In this document: piece by piece, positions 42,254 to 58,008 of the stretch
How the letters are laid out: the number at the start of each line of letters is the position of its first letter
Numbering within the stretch: position 1 is the first letter of the stretch
Assembly: GCF_019974135.1 (NCBI RefSeq)
Contig: NZ_AP025017.1
Coordinates: forward strand, 2,976,001-3,040,000
Length of the DNA: 64,000 bases
Origin: Actinomyces capricornis
GTDB taxonomy: Bacteria > Actinomycetota > Actinomycetes > Actinomycetales > Actinomycetaceae
Reading direction: 5' to 3'
Translations under genes and position numbers: made by a program
The notes under the pieces: model-generated
What the model saw: only the letters and a program-made list of their open reading frames with translations
What the model was told of the DNA's origin: nothing
Databases searched by the model: none

Positions 42254-44446
42254 ATGGCCGATCCCTCCACCTACCGCCCCGCCCCCGGGGAGATCGCCAC
42301 CTCCCCGGGCGTCTACCGGTTCCTGGACGACCAGGGGCGCGTCATCTACGTGGGCAAGGCCAAGAACCTGCGGGCCCGCCTGTCCAGCTACTTCCAGGAC
42401 CTGTCCGCCCTCCACCCGCGCACCCAGAAGATGGTGACCACCGCCTGCGCCGTGGAGTGGACCGTGGTCTCCACCGAGGTGGAGTCCCTGGCCCTGGAGT
42501 ACTCCTGGATCAAGGAGTTCAACCCGCGCTTCAACGTCATGTACAAGGACGACAAGTCCTACCCCTACCTGGCCGTCACCATGCAGGAGGCATTCCCCCG
42601 GGTGCAGGTGGTGCGCGGCGCCCGCCGTCCCGGCACCCGCTACTTCGGCCCCTTCGTAGCAGCCTGGTCCATCCGCGACACCGTCGACCAGCTCCTGCGG
42701 GTCTTCCCCGTGCGCTCCTGCTCCGCCGGCGTGCTCAACCGGGCCCGCGCCTCGGGGCGCCCCTGCCTGCTGGGCTACATCGACAAGTGCTCGGCCCCCT
42801 GCGTGGGCCGCATCAGCCCCGAGGACCACCGGGCCCTGGCCGAGGACTTCTGCGCCTTCATGGCCGGGCGCACCGGGCCCTACCTGCGGCAGGTCGAGGC
42901 CGAGATGAAGGCGGCCGCAGCCGCCCTGGACTTCGAGAAGGCGGCGCGACTGCGCGACGACGCCGCGGCCCTGCGCAAGGTCATCGAGGGCAACGCCGTC
43001 GTCCTGCCCGACGCCACCGACGCCGACGTCTTCGCCCTCGTGCGCGACGAGCTCGAGGCCGCCGTCCAGGTCTTCCATGTGCGCGGCGGGCGCGTGCGCG
43101 GCCAGCGCGGCTGGGTGGTCGATCTCATCGACGAGGCCGCCGACGCCGAGCTCATCGAGCGCCTCCTGGAGCAGGTCTACGGCTCCCTGCTCGACCCCGC
43201 CGACGAGCTGGCCGCCCCCACCTCGGGCACCACCACCTCCATCGGGGTGGGTCGCCGGGCCGCCGCCAGCCCCGCCCCGCGCACCGGCCCCAGCGACGCG
43301 CCCCCACTGCGCCAGGGCGAGGCGGCCGCCACCAGCGTCGACGACGTCGCCCACACCGCCACCACCGCGGTGCCCCGACAGATCCTCGTGCCCGTCATGC
43401 CCGCGGGAGCCGATACCATCACCGCCTGGCTCTCCGGGCTGCGCGGGGGCCGGGTGGACCTGAGGGTGCCCCGGCGCGGGGACAAGGCCGCCCTCATGGA
43501 GACCGTGCGCAAGAACGCCGAGGAGGCCCTGCGCCTGCACAAGACCCGCCGCGCCGGCGACCTGACCCAGCGCAGCCAGGCCCTCGACGAGCTCGCCGAG
43601 GCCCTCGACCTGCCCGAGGCGCCCCTGCGGGTCGAGTGCTACGACATCTCCCACACCCAGGGCAGCAACCAGGTGGGATCCATGGTCGTCTTCGAGGACG
43701 GCGCGCCGCGCAAATCCGACTACAGGCGCTTCGTCATCCGGGGTACCGAGGGCCAGGGCGCCAGTGACGACACCGCCGCCATGCGCGAAGTGCTCACCCG
43801 CCGCTTCAAGCGGCTCATCGCCGAGCAGGGGCAGGGCCAGCAGGCCGAGAGCGCCGCCCTGGAGCTCCAGGAGGCCGAGGGCGAGGTGGTCTCCTCCGGG
43901 CCCATCGACCCGACCACGGGCCGGGCCAAGCGCTTCTCCTACGCACCCGGCCTCGTCGTCGTCGACGGCGGACTGCCGCAGGTGGGGGCCGCGGCCGACG
44001 TGCTCGAGGAGCTGGGGGTCGACGTGCCCATCATCGGACTGGCCAAGCGGCTGGAGGAGGTGTGGGTCCCCGGGGAGGAGTTCCCCCTGGTCCTGCCGCG
44101 CAGCTCCCCGGCCCTCTACATGCTCCAGCACCTGCGCGATGAGTCCCACCGCTTCGCCATCACCCACCACCGCAAGCGGCGCTCGGCAGGCATGACCCGC
44201 TCCGTCCTCGACGACGTGCCCGGGCTGGGCCCGGCCCGGCAGGCCGCGCTCCTGCGCGAGTTCGGCTCGGTCAAGCGGATCCGCTCCGCCTCCCCCGAGC
44301 GCATCGCCGAGGTCAAGGGCATCGGCCCGGCCCTGGCGGCCACAATCCTGGCCCACCTCAACCAGGGCCAGCAGGAGGACCCGCGCAGCGACGGCCCCGT
44401 GCCGGGAACGAGCCCGAGCGCACGCCCTGGCACACTCAGCACATGA
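42254..44446 (+). CDS. uvrC: Excinuclease ABC subunit C
   Basis: Makes both incisions of nucleotide excision repair with UvrA and UvrB. 730 residues. GIY-YIG nuclease at the N-terminus ([31 protein letters not shown] in its first 55 residues), Cys-rich cluster near [20 protein letters not shown] helix pair binding UvrB ([17 protein letters not shown]), a low-complexity insertion at ~325-375, RNase H-like second nuclease ([22 protein letters not shown] and [14 protein letters not shown]), and C-terminal helix-hairpin-helix repeats ([19 protein letters not shown]). ATG 42254 is the family start; the stop overlaps licT as ATGA. rapZ would be the normal next gene. Confidence 0.96.
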   Translation: MADPSTYRPAPGEIATSPGVYRFLDDQGRVIYVGKAKNLRARLSSYFQDLSALHPRTQKMVTTACAVEWTVVSTEVESLALEYSWIKEFNPRFNVMYKDDKSYPYLAVTMQEAFPRVQVVRGARRPGTRYFGPFVAAWSIRDTVDQLLRVFPVRSCSAGVLNRARASGRPCLLGYIDKCSAPCVGRISPEDHRALAEDFCAFMAGRTGPYLRQVEAEMKAAAAALDFEKAARLRDDAAALRKVIEGNAVVLPDATDADVFALVRDELEAAVQVFHVRGGRVRGQRGWVVDLIDEAADAELIERLLEQVYGSLLDPADELAAPTSGTTTSIGVGRRAAASPAPRTGPSDAPPLRQGEAAATSVDDVAHTATTAVPRQILVPVMPAGADTITAWLSGLRGGRVDLRVPRRGDKAALMETVRKNAEEALRLHKTRRAGDLTQRSQALDELAEALDLPEAPLRVECYDISHTQGSNQVGSMVVFEDGAPRKSDYRRFVIRGTEGQGASDDTAAMREVLTRRFKRLIAEQGQGQQAESAALELQEAEGEVVSSGPIDPTTGRAKRFSYAPGLVVVDGGLPQVGAAADVLEELGVDVPIIGLAKRLEEVWVPGEEFPLVLPRSSPALYMLQHLRDESHRFAITHHRKRRSAGMTRSVLDDVPGLGPARQAALLREFGSVKRIRSASPERIAEVKGIGPALAATILAHLNQGQQEDPRSDGPVPGTSPSARPGTLST

Positions 44447-45282
44447 GGATCCTCCGCGTCTTCAACAACAACGTCGTCCTGGCGCGCGATGAGGTCGGCC
44501 GGGAGGTGATCCTCACCGGACGCGGTTTGGGATTCCAGCGCAAGCCCGGACAGGAGGTCGATACCGCCCGGATCAGCAGGCGCTACGTGCCGGTGCGGAG
44601 CGCCGAATCGGTGGGGGAGGTCATCGCCGGCATCCCCCCGGAGCGACTCGCCCTCATCGAGCGGTGCTTCCTGGAGGCCGCCCGCGAGTTGGGCACAACC
44701 GTGCCCTCCTCGACCATCCTCGCCGTCGTCGATCACCTCAACCAGGCCATGGACCGCATCCAGCAGGGGCGGGTCCTGGACTACCCCCTGCGCGCGGAGG
44801 TGGCCCACCTCCATCCCGAGGAGCTGGGCCTGGCCGAGCAGATGGTCGACGCCATCAACGCCGCCCAGGACATCCAGCTCCCCCAGGGCGAGGCCATCGC
44901 CCTGGCCATGCACCTGTTCACCGCGGCCGTGGGCGCGCCCTCGGTGCAGCAGGCGCACCTCCAGTCCCGGCTCATCGCCCAGATCATCGAGCTGCTCAAG
45001 GCGGCCCTGGGGGAGTCCTTCGACGAGCACTCCATCAACGCCGCCCGCTTCGCCGTCCACCTGCGCTACTTCCTGGTACGGGCACGCACCGGCGTCCAGC
45101 TCCAGGACGGCACCGCCTCCATCATCGCCGACACGCTGCGCACCACCCACCCCCTGGCCCATCGTCTCGCGCTGCGGGTCAGTGATCTGCTGGAGATGCG
45201 CCTGGGCATCGGGGTCTCGGAGGACGAGACCGCCTACCTGACCATGCATGTGGCCAGGCTCATCGGCCCGGGCGCGGCCTGA
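44443..45282 (+). CDS. licT: BglG/LicT-family transcriptional antiterminator
   Basis: RNA-binding regulator that opens the following beta-glucoside operon when the sugar is present. 279 residues: the CAT RNA-binding domain at 1-55 ([24 protein letters not shown], then GLGFQRKPG) and two PTS regulation domains. PRD1 has VDHLNQAM and [16 protein letters not shown]2 has [17 protein letters not shown] and HPLAHR, supplying the histidines that the permease and HPr phosphorylate. Its target site lies 149 bases downstream (45431-45458). The start overlaps the uvrC stop by 4 bases, so licT can be co-transcribed with uvrC. Confidence 0.95.
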   Translation: MRILRVFNNNVVLARDEVGREVILTGRGLGFQRKPGQEVDTARISRRYVPVRSAESVGEVIAGIPPERLALIERCFLEAARELGTTVPSSTILAVVDHLNQAMDRIQQGRVLDYPLRAEVAHLHPEELGLAEQMVDAINAAQDIQLPQGEAIALAMHLFTAAVGAPSVQQAHLQSRLIAQIIELLKAALGESFDEHSINAARFAVHLRYFLVRARTGVQLQDGTASIIADTLRTTHPLAHRLALRVSDLLEMRLGIGVSEDETAYLTMHVARLIGPGAA

Positions 45283-45349
45283 GACCCAGCCAGCGGCCTG
45301 CCGGCCATCTGCCGCCCGCCAGCCTGCCCGTCCCGGAGCGCCGGGCTGA

Positions 45350-45365
45350 TGTGATGCAGTTCATA
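45350..45365 (+). promoter_or_regulatory. CRP/GlxR-like operator upstream of bgl operon
   Basis: TGTGA-TGCAGT-TCATA matches the CRP-family consensus TGTGA-N6-TCACA at 9 of 10 fixed positions. It is centred about 55 bases before the predicted transcription start, a usual activating position. Actinobacteria have a CRP-type regulator (GlxR in Corynebacterium) with this consensus. The regulator gene is not in the window. Confidence 0.45.
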
Positions 45366-45376
45366 GCAGGTGATCT

Positions 45377-45405
45377 TGTTGTTTCCTTCAGGTGTTCCTA
45401 ATGTT
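45377..45405 (+). promoter_or_regulatory. Predicted bgl operon promoter
   Basis: TTGTTG (45377-45382) and TAATGT (45400-45405) are 17 bases apart. Transcription would start near 45412, just before the antiterminator hairpin. The region is AT-richer than its surroundings. Confidence 0.5.
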
Positions 45406-45430
45406 GGGTCAGGGTCAGCCATGGCCCACA

Positions 45431-45506
45431 GGATTGTGACCCAATCGGGGCAAGACCTGAGATCGAATCGCGTGTCAGCGCGCGCATCGATCTCGGGTCT
45501 TTTTTG
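45431..45506 (+). promoter_or_regulatory. RAT antiterminator overlapping intrinsic terminator
   Basis: 45431-45458 (GGATTGTGACCCAATCGGGG, then CAAGACCT) matches the ribonucleic antiterminator bound by BglG/LicT proteins: GGATTG at the 5' side and GGCAARACC at the 3' side. Its 3' part (45453-45466, AGACCTGAGATCGA) is also the left arm of a 14-bp terminator stem whose right arm is 45487-45500 (one G-U pair), followed by a run of six Ts. The two structures exclude each other, so bound LicT lets transcription continue into the permease gene. This is one of the few terminators here with a T run. Confidence 0.92.
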
Positions 45507-45553
45507 TTGTCCGCACACGTCCACGGACACCGCATCAAGGAGGAGCCCATCCC

Positions 45554-48950
<3,397 letters not shown>

Positions 48951-48965
48951 GCGGGCCCGTGCGGC

Positions 48966-48997
48966 GCCCGCCCCCGGGCAGCTCGGCGGGGGCGGGC
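48966..48997 (+). terminator. Terminator after bglA
   Basis: GCCCGCCCCC (48966-48975) pairs exactly with GGGGGCGGGC (48988-48997), 16 bases past the bglA stop; no T run. Confidence 0.55.
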
Positions 48998-49065
48998 ACC
49001 GCCGTCCACGTCGACCGCCGGAGCGTCAGTCCCACAGGCGGTGCCGCTCGTGCCATGCTTGGGCC

Positions 49066-50037
49066 ATGGACTCCCAGGATCCTCCGAAGCCGCCCCGGCA
49101 GCGAGACCCGCTCAAGGACACCGTGCCCATCGAGATCCCGGCCCTCGACGACGCCACGCCCCCGGTCCCGCCCGCCGAGCGGCCCGAGATGATCATCGTC
49201 ACCGGCATGTCCGGTGCGGGGCGCTCGCGCGCGGCCAACGCCCTGGAGGACCTGGACTGGTACGTGGTGGACAACCTGCCGCCCCAGCTCCTGCCGGCCC
49301 TGGCCGGGATGATGACGACCGTGGGCGCGGGCGTGCACCGCCTGGCCGCCGTGGTCGATGTGCGCAGCCGCGAGTTCTTCTCCCACTTCATGGAGTACCT
49401 GCGCACCGTGCGCCAGGCGGGCACCGACGTGCGCCTCATCTTCCTGGACGCCTCCGATGCGGTCCTGGTGCGCCGCTTCGAGTCATCGCGCCGCCCCCAC
49501 CCCCTCCAGGGCACCGGCTCGGTGCTGGACGGCATCGTCCACGAGCGCACCCTCCTGGGCGGCCTCAAGGGCATGGCCGACACCGTCATCGACACCTCCG
49601 CCTACTCGGTGCACGACCTGGCGCGCCGGGTCCGCGAGCTGGTGGCCCGCGAGTCCGACCTGGCGCTGCGCATCAACGTCATGTCCTTCGGCTTCAAGTA
49701 CGGCATCCCCCTGGACGCCGACCACGTCCTGGACGTGCGCTTCATCCCCAACCCCTACTGGGTCTCGGAGCTGCGCCATCTCACCGGCCGCGACGCCCCC
49801 GTGGCCGACTACGTCTTCTCCCAGAGCGGCGCCGCCGAGTTCGTCGACGGCTACGCCGACCTGCTGACCCCCGCCCTGCCCAGCTATATCGATGAGCTCA
49901 AGCCCTATGTGACCCTGGCCGTGGGCTGCACCGGCGGCAAGCACCGCTCGGTGGCCTCCGCGGAGCGCATCGGCGCCAGGCTGCGACGAGCGGGCTTCGA
50001 GGTCGTGGTCCAGCACCGGGACCTGGGTCGGGAGTGA
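49066..50037 (+). CDS. rapZ: RNase adapter RapZ / nucleotide-binding protein YvcJ
   Basis: 323-residue P-loop protein. In E. coli RapZ directs small-RNA decay and senses cell-wall precursor supply; in Gram-positive bacteria YvcJ hydrolyses nucleotides and its role is less clear. Walker A IIVTGMSGAGRSRAANALED (the usual Lys is Arg, as is common in actinobacteria), then DLDWYVVDNLPPQLLPAL, LIFLDASDAVLVRRFESSRRPHPL, SFGFKYGIPLDADHVLDVRF, and the C-terminal TLAVGCTGGKHRSVASAERI. A Pro-rich tail of ~40 residues precedes the P-loop. Starts the conserved rapZ-yvcK-whiA unit. Confidence 0.95.
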   Translation: MDSQDPPKPPRQRDPLKDTVPIEIPALDDATPPVPPAERPEMIIVTGMSGAGRSRAANALEDLDWYVVDNLPPQLLPALAGMMTTVGAGVHRLAAVVDVRSREFFSHFMEYLRTVRQAGTDVRLIFLDASDAVLVRRFESSRRPHPLQGTGSVLDGIVHERTLLGGLKGMADTVIDTSAYSVHDLARRVRELVARESDLALRINVMSFGFKYGIPLDADHVLDVRFIPNPYWVSELRHLTGRDAPVADYVFSQSGAAEFVDGYADLLTPALPSYIDELKPYVTLAVGCTGGKHRSVASAERIGARLRRAGFEVVVQHRDLGRE

Positions 50038-50043
50038 GCACCG

Positions 50044-51063
50044 GTGGGAACAACGATCGACGTCGCCGGCTGGCCGCGCCGGGGCGAGGAGGGCCCCTCC
50101 GTCGTCGCCCTGGGCGGGGGCCACGGCCTGTCCGCCACGCTGCGCGCCCTGCGCCACATCACCCACCGCCTCACTGCGGTGGTGACCGTCGCCGACGACG
50201 GGGGCTCCTCGGGTCGCCTGCGCCGCGAGTTCAACTGCCTGCCCCCCGGTGACCTGCGCATGGCCCTGGCCTCCCTGTGCGACGACTCCGAATGGGGGCT
50301 GACCTGGCGCGACGTCCTGCAGCACCGTTTCGAGGGCCAGGGCGAGCTCGACAACCACGCCCTGGGCAACCTGCTCATCCTCTCGCTGTGGCAGCTGCTG
50401 GGCGACGACGTCGCCGGGCTGGACTGGGTGGGCCGCCTGCTGTCCATCCACGGGCGGGTCGTGCCCATGTCCTCCTCCCCGCTGGTCATCGAGGCCGACA
50501 TCGTCAACGGCGATCGCCGCCGGCGCGTCTCCGGGCAGGTGGCCGTGGCCTCGGCCCGCGGGCGCATGGAGAACGTCGCCGTCGTCCCCCAGGACGCCGA
50601 CGCCCACCCCGAGGCGGTGCGCGCCATCGACGAGGCCGACTGGGTGGTGCTGGGGCCGGGGTCCTGGTACACCTCGGTGCTGCCCCACCTCATCCTGCCC
50701 TCCATGCGCCGCGCCCTGGCGAGCACCAGCGCCCGCAAGGTCATCGTGCTCAACCTCTCGGCCCAGCGGGGCGAGACCGACGGCATGACCAGCGCCGACC
50801 ACCTGCGGGTCCTGGCCGACTACGCCCCCGAGATCAGCGCCGATGTGGTCCTGGCCGACCCCTCCACCGTGGAGGACATCGACGACCTGTCCGAGGTGGC
50901 CGAGTCCATGGGGGCGATCCTGGTGCTGCGCCAGGTCCGCACGGGCGAGGCCCTGTGCCACCACGACCCCCTGCGCCTGGCCGCCGCCTTCCGCGATGCC
51001 TTCGAGGGGGCGCTGGGCGATGTGGCCCGCAGCCGTCCGCCCCAGCAGTGCCCGGAGTACTGA
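50044..51063 (+). CDS. yvcK: YvcK family protein (gluconeogenesis factor, CofD-like)
   Basis: 339 residues of the YvcK/CofD fold, which binds UDP-sugars and supports cell-wall synthesis on gluconeogenic carbon sources. Motifs: VVALGGGHGLSATLRALR, VTVADDGGSSGRLRREF, LPPGDLRMALASLCDD, NHALGNLLI, VVLGPGSWYTSVLPHLILP. GTG start 6 bases after the rapZ stop. In mycobacteria the homologue CuvA is a substrate of PknA. Confidence 0.95.
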   Translation: MGTTIDVAGWPRRGEEGPSVVALGGGHGLSATLRALRHITHRLTAVVTVADDGGSSGRLRREFNCLPPGDLRMALASLCDDSEWGLTWRDVLQHRFEGQGELDNHALGNLLILSLWQLLGDDVAGLDWVGRLLSIHGRVVPMSSSPLVIEADIVNGDRRRRVSGQVAVASARGRMENVAVVPQDADAHPEAVRAIDEADWVVLGPGSWYTSVLPHLILPSMRRALASTSARKVIVLNLSAQRGETDGMTSADHLRVLADYAPEISADVVLADPSTVEDIDDLSEVAESMGAILVLRQVRTGEALCHHDPLRLAAAFRDAFEGALGDVARSRPPQQCPEY

Positions 51064-51222
51064 GGCGCGGCGCGGGCACCGGGCGCTGAGCCGCCGGCCG
51101 GCGTGCCGCGCCGGGGAGCCCGGTGGAGACAAGACCGGCCTGGTCCCGGCATACTCATCCCCAGCCACAGATGCCTGAGCGCCTGAGCCCGGGCACGCGC
51201 AAGAGGAATGAGGTTCCGGCCT

Positions 51223-53504
<2,282 letters not shown>

Positions 53505-53541
53505 GGCCGCTCAGAGAGCCATCCGCACCCATGGTGCTCTA

Positions 53542-53587
53542 GGGACGGCGCCCGCACGACGCACTGCGCTCGTACGGGCGCCGTCCC
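53542..53587 (+). terminator. Hairpin between gap and pgk
   Basis: GGGACGGCGCCCG (53542-53554) pairs exactly with CGGGCGCCGTCCC (53575-53587), with a 20-base loop that can pair partly. It lies 37 bases past gap and 64 before pgk. It may act as a partial terminator or mRNA stabiliser that sets gap above pgk-tpiA. Confidence 0.6.
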
Positions 53588-53650
53588 ATCGCCAGGGGCT
53601 CGCCACCGCCCCGAACCACCGGCCACCGACAACACCGAAGAAGAGGCTTC

Positions 53651-54844
53651 ATGAAGACCATCGAGTCCCTGGGCGACCTCAAGGGCAAGAAAGTCCTGGT
53701 CCGCTCCGACTTCAACGTCCCGCTCGACGAGAGCAAGAACATCACCGATGACGGCCGCATCCAGGCCGCCCTGCCGACCCTGCGCACGCTGCTGGACGCC
53801 GGCGCCAAGGTCATCATCACCGCCCACCTGGGCCGCCCCAAGGGACAGGTCAACCCCGACTACTCCCTGGCCCCGGTGGCCAAGCGCCTGGCCGAGGTCA
53901 CCGGCACCAAGGTCACCCTGGCCGAGGACACTGTCGGCCCCTCCGCCAAGGCCGCCGTCGAGGCCCTGGGCGAGGGCGAGATCGTCCTGCTGGAGAACGT
54001 GCGCTTCAACGCCGCCGAGACCTCCAAGGACGACGCCGAGCGCGAGGCCTTCGCCGCCGAGCTGGCGGCTCTGGCCGACGTCTTCGTCTCCGACGGTTTC
54101 GGCGTGGTCCACCGCAAGCAGGCCTCGGTCTACGACGTCGCCAAGCTGCTGCCCTCGGCCGCCGGCCTGCTGGTGGTCAAGGAGATCGAGTCCCTGGGCA
54201 GGGCGGTCAACAACCCCGAGCGCCCCTACACCGTGGTGCTGGGCGGCTCCAAGGTCTCCGACAAGCTCGGCGTCATCGCCAACCTGCTGTCCAAGGCCGA
54301 CCGCCTCATCATCGGCGGCGGCATGGCCTACACCTTCCTGGCCGCCCAGGGCCACGAGGTGGGCACCTCCCTGCTGGAGAAGGACCAGATCGAGACCGTC
54401 AAGGGCTACATCGCCACCGCCAAGGACAACGGCGTCGAGCTCCTCCTGCCGGTGGACACGGTCATCGCCCCGGAGTTCAAGGCCGACGCCCCCGCCTCGG
54501 TGGTCGCCTCCGACGCCATCCCCGCCGACCAGATGGGCCTGGACATCGGCCCCAAGACCCGCGACCTCTTCGCCGACGCCATCGCCTCGGCCAAGACCGT
54601 GGTGTGGAACGGCCCCATGGGCGTCTTCGAGTTCGAGGCCTTCGCCGGCGGTACCAAGGCCGTGGCCAAGGCCCTGAGCGAGTCCGAGGCCTTCACCGTC
54701 ATCGGCGGCGGGGACTCCGCGGCCGCCGTGCGCACCCTGGGCTTCGATGAGTCCACCTTCTCCCACATCTCCACCGGTGGCGGTGCCTCCCTCGAGCTGC
54801 TCGAGGGCAAGGAGCTGCCCGGAATCTCCATCCTGGAAGGCTGA
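53651..54844 (+). CDS. pgk: Phosphoglycerate kinase
   Basis: Makes ATP from 1,3-bisphosphoglycerate. 397 residues. [46 protein letters not shown], and the nucleotide site [16 protein letters not shown] and [19 protein letters not shown] are all present. Ribosome site AGAGG near 53643. tpiA follows 9 bases later. Confidence 0.97.
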   Translation: MKTIESLGDLKGKKVLVRSDFNVPLDESKNITDDGRIQAALPTLRTLLDAGAKVIITAHLGRPKGQVNPDYSLAPVAKRLAEVTGTKVTLAEDTVGPSAKAAVEALGEGEIVLLENVRFNAAETSKDDAEREAFAAELAALADVFVSDGFGVVHRKQASVYDVAKLLPSAAGLLVVKEIESLGRAVNNPERPYTVVLGGSKVSDKLGVIANLLSKADRLIIGGGMAYTFLAAQGHEVGTSLLEKDQIETVKGYIATAKDNGVELLLPVDTVIAPEFKADAPASVVASDAIPADQMGLDIGPKTRDLFADAIASAKTVVWNGPMGVFEFEAFAGGTKAVAKALSESEAFTVIGGGDSAAAVRTLGFDESTFSHISTGGGASLELLEGKELPGISILEG

Positions 54845-54853
54845 CGAGCACAA

Positions 54854-55633
54854 ATGAGCAACCGCACCCCGCTCATGGCGGGCAACTGGAAGATGAACCT
54901 CGACCACCTCGAGGCCAACCACCTCATCCAGGGCCTGGCCATGGAGCTCAAGGACCACGACCACGACTACGCCAAGTGCGAGGTCGTCGTCATCCCGCCC
55001 TTCACCGACCTGCGCACCGTGCAGACCATCGTCGAGGCCGACGACCTGGGCATCAAGTACGGCGCCCAGGACGTCTCGGTGCACGACAACGGCGCCTACA
55101 CCGGTGAGATCTCCACGGCCATGCTCGACAAGCTCGGCGTGTCCTACGTGGTCATGGGCCACTCCGAGCGCCGCGAGTACCACGGCGAGTCCGACGAGCT
55201 CGTGGGCGCCAAGGCCCGCAAGACGCTGGAGGCGGGCATGACCCCGATCCTGTGCTGCGGCGAGGCCCTGGAGGTCCGCAAGGCCGGGACCCACGTGGAC
55301 TTCGTCCTGGGGCAGATCCGCGCCGCCCTGGCCGGCTGGGCCGCTGAGGACGTCGCCCGGATCGTCATCGCCTACGAGCCCATCTGGGCCATCGGCACCG
55401 GTGAGACCGCCACCGCCCAGGATGCCCAGGAGGTGTGCGCCGCCATCCGCAAGGCCCTCGCGGAGGACTTCGGCGAGCAGACCGCCCAGGCCACCCGGAT
55501 CCTGTACGGCGGCTCGGCCAAGCCCGACAACATCAAGGAGCTCATGGCCCAGGACGACGTCGACGGCGCCCTCATCGGCGGCGCCTCGCTCAAGGCCGAG
55601 TCCTTCGCGGCCATGGCCGGCTTCTACGCCTGA
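54854..55633 (+). CDS. tpiA: Triosephosphate isomerase
   Basis: Interconverts dihydroxyacetone phosphate and glyceraldehyde 3-phosphate. 259 residues. AGNWKMNLD with the catalytic Lys, the His in [14 protein letters not shown], the catalytic Glu in [14 protein letters not shown], and the phosphate loop [10 protein letters not shown]. Third gene of the glycolytic unit, closed by a terminator. Confidence 0.97.
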   Translation: MSNRTPLMAGNWKMNLDHLEANHLIQGLAMELKDHDHDYAKCEVVVIPPFTDLRTVQTIVEADDLGIKYGAQDVSVHDNGAYTGEISTAMLDKLGVSYVVMGHSERREYHGESDELVGAKARKTLEAGMTPILCCGEALEVRKAGTHVDFVLGQIRAALAGWAAEDVARIVIAYEPIWAIGTGETATAQDAQEVCAAIRKALAEDFGEQTAQATRILYGGSAKPDNIKELMAQDDVDGALIGGASLKAESFAAMAGFYA

Positions 55634-55666
55634 GGCGCGGCCCTCAGGCCGACACCGCATTGCAAC

Positions 55667-55707
55667 GGGGACCCGGATACCTCACACATGAGGGCATCCG
55701 GGTCCCC
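55667..55707 (+). terminator. Terminator after tpiA
   Basis: GGGGACCCGGAT (55667-55678) pairs exactly with ATCCGGGTCCCC (55696-55707), with an inner CCTCA/TGAGG stem. It is 34 bases past the tpiA stop; no T run. Confidence 0.7.
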
Positions 55708-55787
55708 GCCCGCTGCGGGTAGACTCACACTGCAACGGCGGGCGGTGCACCCCCACTGGCCCCAGACGACGACGAAGGGAACGCGGC

Positions 55788-56030
55788 GTGGACGTGCTGC
55801 GCATCATCCTCCAGGTGCTGCTCGTGATCTCGAGCTTCTTCCTCATCATGTCCATCCTCCTGCACAAGGGCAAGGGCGGCGGCCTGTCCGACATGTTCGG
55901 CGGCGGCATCTCCTCCTCGGCGGGCTCCTCCGGCGTGGCCGAGCGCAACCTCAACCGGATCACCGTCGGGGTGGCCCTCACCTGGGCCCTGACCATCGTC
56001 GGCCTGGGCCTCATGGCCAAGATCGGCTGA
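55788..56030 (+). CDS. secG: Preprotein translocase subunit SecG
   Basis: 80-residue partner of SecYE. Two membrane helices ([23 protein letters not shown] at 3-25 and [20 protein letters not shown] near the end) flank the conserved [15 protein letters not shown] loop. GTG start with a GAAGGG about 13 bases upstream. SecG after tpiA is the standard actinobacterial order. Confidence 0.95.
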   Translation: MDVLRIILQVLLVISSFFLIMSILLHKGKGGGLSDMFGGGISSSAGSSGVAERNLNRITVGVALTWALTIVGLGLMAKIG

Positions 56031-56049
56031 CGCGGGCGGCATACTGGCC

Positions 56050-57039
56050 GTGCCTGAGCACCGGGACCCGCGCGGTGACGCCCTGGAGCGCGCACTGCGC
56101 GGGTATCTTGCGCACCTGCGGGTGGAGCGGGGCCTGAGCCCCAACACCCTGGCCGCCTATGAGCGCGACCTGCTGCGCTACACCGCCTACCTCCGGGGCC
56201 TGGGCATGAGCGGGCCCCAGCAGGTGGGGCGCTCCGAGGTGGCCGGATTCCTCGAGGCCCTGCGCACCGGCGCCGACGCGGGGCGGCCCCTGGCACCCTC
56301 CTCGGCCTCGCGGGCCGTCACCGCGGTGCGTGGCTGGCACAGGTTCCTCGCTGAGGAGGGCCTGGCCCAGGAGGACCCCTCGGCCACCGTCCACCCGCCC
56401 CAGGCGGGCCGGCGCCTGCCCAAGGCGCTGAGCATCGAGGAGGTCCGGGCGCTGCTGAAGGCCGCAGGGATCGACGACTCGCCGGTCAGCCTTCGCGACC
56501 GCGCGCTCCTGGAGGTCCTCTACGCCACCGGCGCCCGGATCTCCGAGGCGGTCGGGCTGGTCGTCGACGACCTGGACCCCGACTCCGGGGTGCTCCGGCT
56601 CCTGGGCAAGGGCCGAAAGGAGCGGATCGTGCCCATGGGCTCCTTCGCCTGGGAGGCCCTGGAGGCCTACCTGGTCCGCGGCCGCCCAGCCCTGGCCAGC
56701 CGGGGCAGGGGAGTGCCCGAGGTCTTCCTCAACACCCTGGGCCGTCCGCTGAGCCGCCAGAGCGCCTGGGCCGTGCTCCAGGCCGCGGCGCAGCGCTCCG
56801 GCCTGAGCGCGAAGGAGGGGGGCCCCGGCCGGGAGGCGGAGGCGGGCGAGCGGCGCATCTCCCCGCACACGCTGCGCCACTCCTTCGCCACCCACCTGCT
56901 GGCCGGCGGTGCGGATGTGCGCGTGGTCCAGGAGATGCTCGGACACGCCTCGGTGACCACCACCCAGATCTACACCCGGGTGACCGTCGACCACCTGCGG
57001 GAGGTCTACGCCACCAGCCACCCCCGCGCCCTGGGCTGA
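56050..57039 (+). CDS. xerD: Tyrosine recombinase XerD
   Basis: Chromosome-dimer resolution at dif with XerC and FtsK. 329 residues: N-terminal SAM-like core-binding domain ([26 protein letters not shown]), catalytic domain with Arg in [13 protein letters not shown], Lys in [15 protein letters not shown] box, GHASVTTTQ and the nucleophile Tyr in QIYTRVT. A ~15-residue Gly/Glu insertion precedes HTLRH. GTG start 20 bases after secG. Its position beside parA and scpAB supports the housekeeping role rather than phage origin. dif is not in the window as far as I can see. Confidence 0.93.
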   Translation: MPEHRDPRGDALERALRGYLAHLRVERGLSPNTLAAYERDLLRYTAYLRGLGMSGPQQVGRSEVAGFLEALRTGADAGRPLAPSSASRAVTAVRGWHRFLAEEGLAQEDPSATVHPPQAGRRLPKALSIEEVRALLKAAGIDDSPVSLRDRALLEVLYATGARISEAVGLVVDDLDPDSGVLRLLGKGRKERIVPMGSFAWEALEAYLVRGRPALASRGRGVPEVFLNTLGRPLSRQSAWAVLQAAAQRSGLSAKEGGPGREAEAGERRISPHTLRHSFATHLLAGGADVRVVQEMLGHASVTTTQIYTRVTVDHLREVYATSHPRALG

Positions 57040-57135
57040 GCCCCGTGGGGCTCCCAGAGCGGGGATAGCCTTCTCCACGACTCCTGCCGGGCGGGGATAA
57101 GCGATGTCGTTCACGTTTCGGTTAGGCTGGTTGGC

Positions 57136-58008
57136 GTGAACGACTCCATCCAGCCCGGCCTGATCGACCCGACCTCCTCCGTCGAGGACGAGGAGAGGGT
57201 CTTCCCCGTCCCCGCACCGCTGGAGTCCCACGGGCCCGCCAGGGTCATATCGATGTGCAACCAGAAGGGCGGGGTGGGCAAGACCACGACCACCATCAAC
57301 CTGGGCGCGGCCCTGGCCGAGTACGGCCGCAGGGTCCTCATCGTGGACTTCGACCCCCAGGGCGCGGCCTCGGCAGGCCTGGGCATCAACGCCCACGAGC
57401 TGGACTCCACCATCTACGACCTGCTGGTGGCCGCCCGGCCCGATATCCGCACCGTCATCCACCAGACCACGGCCCCCGGGCTGGACATCGTGCCGGCCAA
57501 TATCGACCTGTCGGCCGCTGAGGTCCAGCTGGTCAACGAGGTGGCCCGCGAGCAGGCCCTCAAGCGGGTCCTGCGCCCGGTGCTGGATGATTACGACGTC
57601 ATCCTCGTGGACTGCCAGCCCTCCCTGGGGCTGCTGACCATCAACGCCCTGACCGCCTCCCACGGCGTCATCATCCCCCTGGAGACCGAGTTCTTCGCCC
57701 TGCGCGGTGTGGCGCTCCTGGTGGAGACCGTCGAGCGCGTCAAGGACCGCCTCAACGCCAGCCTCCAGATCGACGGCATCCTGGCGACCATGGTGGACAC
57801 CCGTACCCTGCACTCGCGCGAGGTGCTCGAGCGCCTGGAGCAGGCCTTCGGCGAGCAGCTCTTCGACACCCAGATCCGGCGCACGATCAAGTTCCCGGAC
57901 GCCTCGGTGGCCAGCGAGCCCATCACCAGCTACGCGCCCTCCCACCCCGGCGCCCTGGCCTACCGGCGCCTGGCGCGGGAGATCATCGCGCGCGGAGATG
58001 TCGCCTGA
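57136..58008 (+). CDS. ParA family ATPase
   Basis: 290-residue Walker-type ATPase. Deviant Walker A ISMCNQKGGVGKTTTTINLGAALAEYG, Walker A' VLIVDFDPQGAASAGLG, Walker B DVILVDCQPSLGLLTINAL. This is the second ParA of actinobacteria that sits next to scpAB (Rv1708 type), not the oriC-linked parA. A partner ParB is absent, so the cargo is unknown; a link to condensin loading is inference from context. It overlaps scpA by 11 bases. GTG start; TTAGGCT at about 57122 could be a close -10. Confidence 0.9.
   Translation: MNDSIQPGLIDPTSSVEDEERVFPVPAPLESHGPARVISMCNQKGGVGKTTTTINLGAALAEYGRRVLIVDFDPQGAASAGLGINAHELDSTIYDLLVAARPDIRTVIHQTTAPGLDIVPANIDLSAAEVQLVNEVAREQALKRVLRPVLDDYDVILVDCQPSLGLLTINALTASHGVIIPLETEFFALRGVALLVETVERVKDRLNASLQIDGILATMVDTRTLHSREVLERLEQAFGEQLFDTQIRRTIKFPDASVASEPITSYAPSHPGALAYRRLAREIIARGDVA

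Noticed and set aside
44116..45249. 377-residue minus-strand frame opposite licT
   Set aside because: Antisense shadow; licT has an RNA-binding domain, two PRDs and a matching RNA target downstream.
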